Below the pieces are notes generated by a model that did no database searches, was not told the origin of the DNA, and saw nothing but the letters and a program-made list of their open reading frames with translations. From assembly GCA_964450795.1 (NCBI GenBank), contig CAYVDI010000021.1:1-17506 (forward strand): a DNA stretch of 17,506 bases. The letters run 5' to 3'. Made by a program: the position numbers and the translations under genes. Below, in pieces: positions 15,174-17,506 of the stretch (its first letter is position 1; the number at the start of each line of letters is the position of its first letter). The DNA comes from JAGOTT01 sp964450795. Lineage in GTDB: Bacteria; Patescibacteriota; Minisyncoccia; Moranbacterales; UBA1568.

Positions 15174-15809
15174 TCAAAATCCGACGAAGGTGTAGTCCCG
15201 GAGCGACGCCGTCGCCTGGATACGTGCCTCCAACGACGAAGGATCATTATCCTTCTTTACAGAGAGATTTACGGTGACTCTCCCGATTTTCTTTGGTGAC
15301 GAAGTTTTATCTGAAGGCTCAAGTTTGAATCCGCCAGTTACGTATCCAGTCGTCACCTGAGCGGGTATCTGAGTAGTAAAAATAGAATTAGTCGTAGCAC
15401 ATTGTGCAGATGGGTTCGAAGGGCTTGCTATGCCTATTTGTGGGTCGCTTGTTTGAAACCATTGAGCTGCGAGATAGCTATCAGATCCTGATACAAGTAT
15501 CCTATATCGAAAACACCTCTGGGAGGAATAATCATAAAATGTCATTGCCTGAGTGCTTGCAGCTGCCGCCGAGATGACCGTACTCGTTCGGAGGTACTTC
15601 TCAAGCGTGTTCAGGGCATACTGCGCCGTCTCGAGATTCCGCTCCAGCTCCCGAGAGGAACCATACGTCGAAAAACCCGAAGAGAACGCGCCCGCGAGCG
15701 CGGTCGACATGATGATCAGTATCGCCATCGATATGACCATCTCGATAAGCGTGAATCCGGACTCCGTCCGTCGAAAGGTTTTTCTCATTTTCGATCGTTT
15801 CCCGATCAT
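15174..15809 (-). CDS. Minor type IV pilin-like protein, PilW/GspJ type
   Basis: The 211-residue protein has a type III prepilin leader: a short basic stretch, then Gly18 followed by FTLIEMVISMAILIIMSTAL. Peptidase should cut after the Gly and methylate Phe19; Glu23 is the conserved fifth mature residue. The next part, with STYGSSRELERNLETAQYAL and NTLEKYLRTSTVI, resembles PilW/GspJ minor pilins, which cap pseudopilus tips. The start is the ATG at 15809; the ATG at 15788 (MRKTFRRTESG) is an alternative with a leader of usual length. It is the last of three consecutive pilin genes, 33 bases after the second. The middle of the gene (about 15260-15560) is clearly more A/T-rich than its ends. Confidence 0.88.
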   Translation of the reverse strand: MIGKRSKMRKTFRRTESGFTLIEMVISMAILIIMSTALAGAFSSGFSTYGSSRELERNLETAQYALNTLEKYLRTSTVISAAAASTQAMTFYDYSSQRCFRYRILVSGSDSYLAAQWFQTSDPQIGIASPSNPSAQCATTNSIFTTQIPAQVTTGYVTGGFKLEPSDKTSSPKKIGRVTVNLSVKKDNDPSSLEARIQATASLRDYTFVGF

Positions 15810-15842
15810 ATGTTTTCATTTCTCATGAAGCAAACACCGGCA

Positions 15843-16442
15843 TCATTTCCATGGGGTCGTTTCCACACTCACGAATATGCATTCATTGGCAGTCGTACAA
15901 CCGCTCCGCACGGTATCAAATTGGTTCCGATTATTCGCGTTTCCCGGAACATAGGCTCCCCAATATACCGCGCTCCCGACGAGATAATTCGGGTTGTCGT
16001 AGACAAGATAGATTTTCCGTTTGAACTTCCCTTGGGCGCCGGTATGCTTATAGAACGATCCGGAAAGCGTAAGATCATACCAATTCGAACCGCTTGAGGA
16101 ACACTCGAGCGTATTCGCGGAAGAGGGATTAGTCAGCACCGCGCTGTCATACGATATCCTGCAGGTATCACTCGAAGAATGTGCGCTTCCTCCCGATGTA
16201 GGGAACGCAACGAAGGCGTCATTGGCGGACAAAACACTATTGTCCTTCACGTTCACAACCAGCTCCGCTCCCTCCTGCGCAAGGCCGGTCGCGACAATCA
16301 CATCCTCACTCCCAAGCGAAGTATTGAGCGCGCCGCTCATCGCGCCAAGTATCGGCAAGAGCCCAACGGTGAGCACTGCCACCGCAAGTATCACTTCGCC
16401 AAGGGAAAACCCTTTCAAGCTCTTCTTATGCATATTCGACAT
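15843..16442 (-). CDS. Minor type IV pilin-like protein, PilV type
   Basis: The 199-residue protein has a prepilin leader ending in KG followed by FSLGEVILAVAVLTVGLLPI; the conserved Glu is present, with Gly instead of the usual Ile/Val just before it. The segment ATGLAQEGAELVVNVKDN (about 52-69) is a pattern often seen in PilV-like minor pilins. Cysteines later in the protein may form a disulphide. Starts at 16442 or 16433 (MHKKSLKG) are both possible; the second gives an 8-residue leader and has T before the ATG. It follows the first pilin by 15 bases and precedes the third by 33, within one operon. Confidence 0.87.
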   Translation of the reverse strand: MSNMHKKSLKGFSLGEVILAVAVLTVGLLPILGAMSGALNTSLGSEDVIVATGLAQEGAELVVNVKDNSVLSANDAFVAFPTSGGSAHSSSDTCRISYDSAVLTNPSSANTLECSSSGSNWYDLTLSGSFYKHTGAQGKFKRKIYLVYDNPNYLVGSAVYWGAYVPGNANNRNQFDTVRSGCTTANECIFVSVETTPWK

Positions 16443-16457
16443 GATTCTTCTATCGGG

Positions 16458-17030
16458 CTAACAACTACCTGCCCCGACACCCCTCTCCTCGATCCGGCCG
16501 AGCGGATACACGCAGACATGCGCCGTCGATCCGTTCTTCGCGAATGAGAAATCGATATTCCCGGAAGCAAGCTCCGCTCCGGTATTATCCCGAGGCTCCC
16601 CGCGTGGGACATCGAATCTCACCTCGCTTCCGGCTCCAGCCGAAAACAATACTCCGTTCTGCAGAGTGTACGTAACCGCGTTCGCGAGCGCCCCGCACGT
16701 CGTCCCGGCCATACTGGCCTGTTTCAGAACGAACGTCCCGCTTCCAGCCGTCGAGACGACACTGAACTGGCAGGCACGGTTTGTCGATGTCGAGGTAAGG
16801 TTCTTCCCGGTCAATGCATAGTTCTGCGCCTCACGGATCGCAGCGGCAAGCTGTCGCGCCGCGCCATCAAGCTCCGCCTTCGTTTTTGATCCACTCATGG
16901 ATGTGATCGTGACCGCGGCCATGATGGAAAGAATCGCCATCGCGACCACGACTTCGATCAACGTAAACCCACTACTCCTTCGAGCCTGATTCCTGATTCC
17001 TGATTCCTGATTCCTGATTCGATTGTTCAC
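16458..17030 (-). CDS. Minor type IV pilin-like protein, GspH/FimT type, with repeat-bearing leader
   Basis: The 190-residue protein has the pilin signature GFTLIEVVVAMAILSIMAAV, with cleavage expected after Gly21. The following region RQLAAAIREAQNYALTGKN is typical of GspH/FimT pseudopilins. The start is a GTG at 17030 whose GTGA overlaps the stop of the prepilin peptidase gene, so translation is probably coupled. The leader (MNNRIRNQESGIRNQARRSS) is encoded largely by five tandem copies of a 7-base unit (16985-17019). I saw no in-frame start codon between the repeat and the pilin signature, so a change in copy number would shift the frame and silence the protein. Two Cys near the C-terminus (about 177 and 190) may pair. 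Confidence 0.87.
   Translation of the reverse strand: MNNRIRNQESGIRNQARRSSGFTLIEVVVAMAILSIMAAVTITSMSGSKTKAELDGAARQLAAAIREAQNYALTGKNLTSTSTNRACQFSVVSTAGSGTFVLKQASMAGTTCGALANAVTYTLQNGVLFSAGAGSEVRFDVPRGEPRDNTGAELASGNIDFSFAKNGSTAHVCVYPLGRIEERGVGAGSC
16985..17019 (-). repeat. Five perfect tandem copies of a 7-nt unit within a pilin gene
   Basis: The unit reads CCTGATT on the + strand (AATCAGG on the coding strand) and occurs five times without error, 35 bases, within codons 4-16 of the GspH-like pilin. A degenerate copy, CGATT, follows at 17020-17024. Because 7 is not a multiple of 3, gain or loss of one copy changes frame. Confidence 0.95.
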
Positions 17031-17506
17031 ATTCCGAAGAAAAAATATCTCGCCTCTACCATTCTACCAAAAAAGAGCATAAAAAGCATGGAGGCCGCAA
17101 GAAACGGTCCGAACGGGATACGGCTCTGCAGCTCCTTCCGTTTCATGATGATGAGCGCGATACCGACTACCGCCCCCGACCCGAATGCGAGCGTGAGCGT
17201 CGGTAGAAGAAGTTTCCATCCAACCACAAGCCCAAGAAGGAGCGCAAGCCACGCATCACCCTCACCCATCCAGGTTTCCTTCGAGAAAAAGACGAGCGCA
17301 TAGAAAAGTGCAAACGCGATCATCCCGCCGATAAGCCCCTCGAAAAGGCGCGAGTCAAGAAAGGCCTCCTGCGGCAAAGCGAAATACCAGAGAAAGAAGA
17401 GCGAAAAAATCGTCCAAAGGATCCCGAATCCGAGCGCGGACACCGGAATCTCCATATGTGACAGATCGTAGACGAAGACGACGACAAGCGTTCCGATAAG
17501 TCCGAG
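17027..17506 (-). CDS. Prepilin peptidase (A24 family), 5' end cut by the window edge
   Basis: This enzyme cuts the leader from type IV prepilins in the inner membrane. The frame is open from the right edge to the TGA at 17027-17029, so the ATG at 17455 is not necessarily the start; 159 residues are visible. Both likely catalytic aspartates are present: one in VYDLSHMEIP (codon 17465-17467) and one in the GEGD motif (codon 17255-17257), followed by the IPFGPFLAASM segment usual in this family. Several membrane helices are visible. A full bacterial enzyme of about 250 residues would have its zinc-binding N-terminal domain beyond the window. The stop overlaps the GTG start of the first pilin by 4 bases. 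The symbol pilD would be reasonable, but I leave it blank because the gene is partial. Confidence 0.88.
   Translation of the reverse strand, partial: LGLIGTLVVVFVYDLSHMEIPVSALGFGILWTIFSLFFLWYFALPQEAFLDSRLFEGLIGGMIAFALFYALVFFSKETWMGEGDAWLALLLGLVVGWKLLLPTLTLAFGSGAVVGIALIIMKRKELQSRIPFGPFLAASMLFMLFFGRMVEARYFFFGM

Noticed and set aside
1..17506. CRISPR array, toxin-antitoxin pair or defence island
   Set aside because: No regularly spaced repeats, no paired small toxin-like genes and no recognisable defence proteins were seen.
1..17506. Recoded UGA (as in some candidate-phyla lineages)
   Set aside because: TGA terminates ligA, gatB, the kinase and the prepilin peptidase exactly at their expected C-termini.

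Overview
The window looks like a bacterial chromosome fragment from a metagenome assembly, most likely a candidate-phyla-radiation (Patescibacteria-type) genome. The grounds are compact gene packing, a small-protein family next to secE that resembles ones common in that group, three minor pilins of the kind usual there, and scarce Shine-Dalgarno sites. This assignment is an inference and no marker here is decisive. UGA is used as a normal stop, so recoded lineages are excluded. Sampled lines of core genes are about 60-65% G+C, while a few accessory stretches drop to about 42-47%.

Layout. On the + strand, the 3' part of dnaE (cut by the left edge) is followed by miaA. Everything after that is on the - strand. 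Reading the - strand from the right edge: a type IV pilus block (prepilin peptidase cut by the right edge, then GspH-like, PilV-like and PilW/GspJ-like minor pilins); a solitary secreted protein with a PEP-CTERM tail and its own promoter; ligA-gatC-gatA, with a strong terminator before it; a small membrane protein with a HEPN-like end; the secE-nusG-rplK-rplA operon, which ends at a strong terminator; and a nucleotide-metabolism operon (P-loop kinase, dut) that continues into gatB and a membrane-anchored PsbP-like protein. That last gene converges on miaA. No stretch over 300 bases lacks a gene, apart from the assembly gaps.

How the genes work together: GatA, GatB and GatC form the amidotransferase that makes Gln-tRNA(Gln) and/or Asn-tRNA(Asn), but gatCA and gatB sit in different operons. 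DnaE, LigA, Dut and the kinase serve replication and dNTP supply. SecE, NusG, L11 and L1 form the classical translocation, transcription and ribosome cluster. The pilus block should supply a processed minor-pilin complex.

Main points of interest: (1) five perfect tandem copies of a 7-nt repeat inside the start of a pilin gene, which could switch the reading frame; (2) a PEP-CTERM protein with promoter, ribosome site and composition unlike its neighbours; (3) a strong bias for T just before the start codon (12 of 17 starts) with few Shine-Dalgarno sites; (4) four promoters sharing one grammar (TTG..., 17-nt spacer, extended TGn -10); (5) two 100-N scaffold gaps, each flanked by an identical 55-nt duplication, so they are probably not real gaps; collapsing the second restores an intact ligA. 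I did not find a clearly new multi-gene system.
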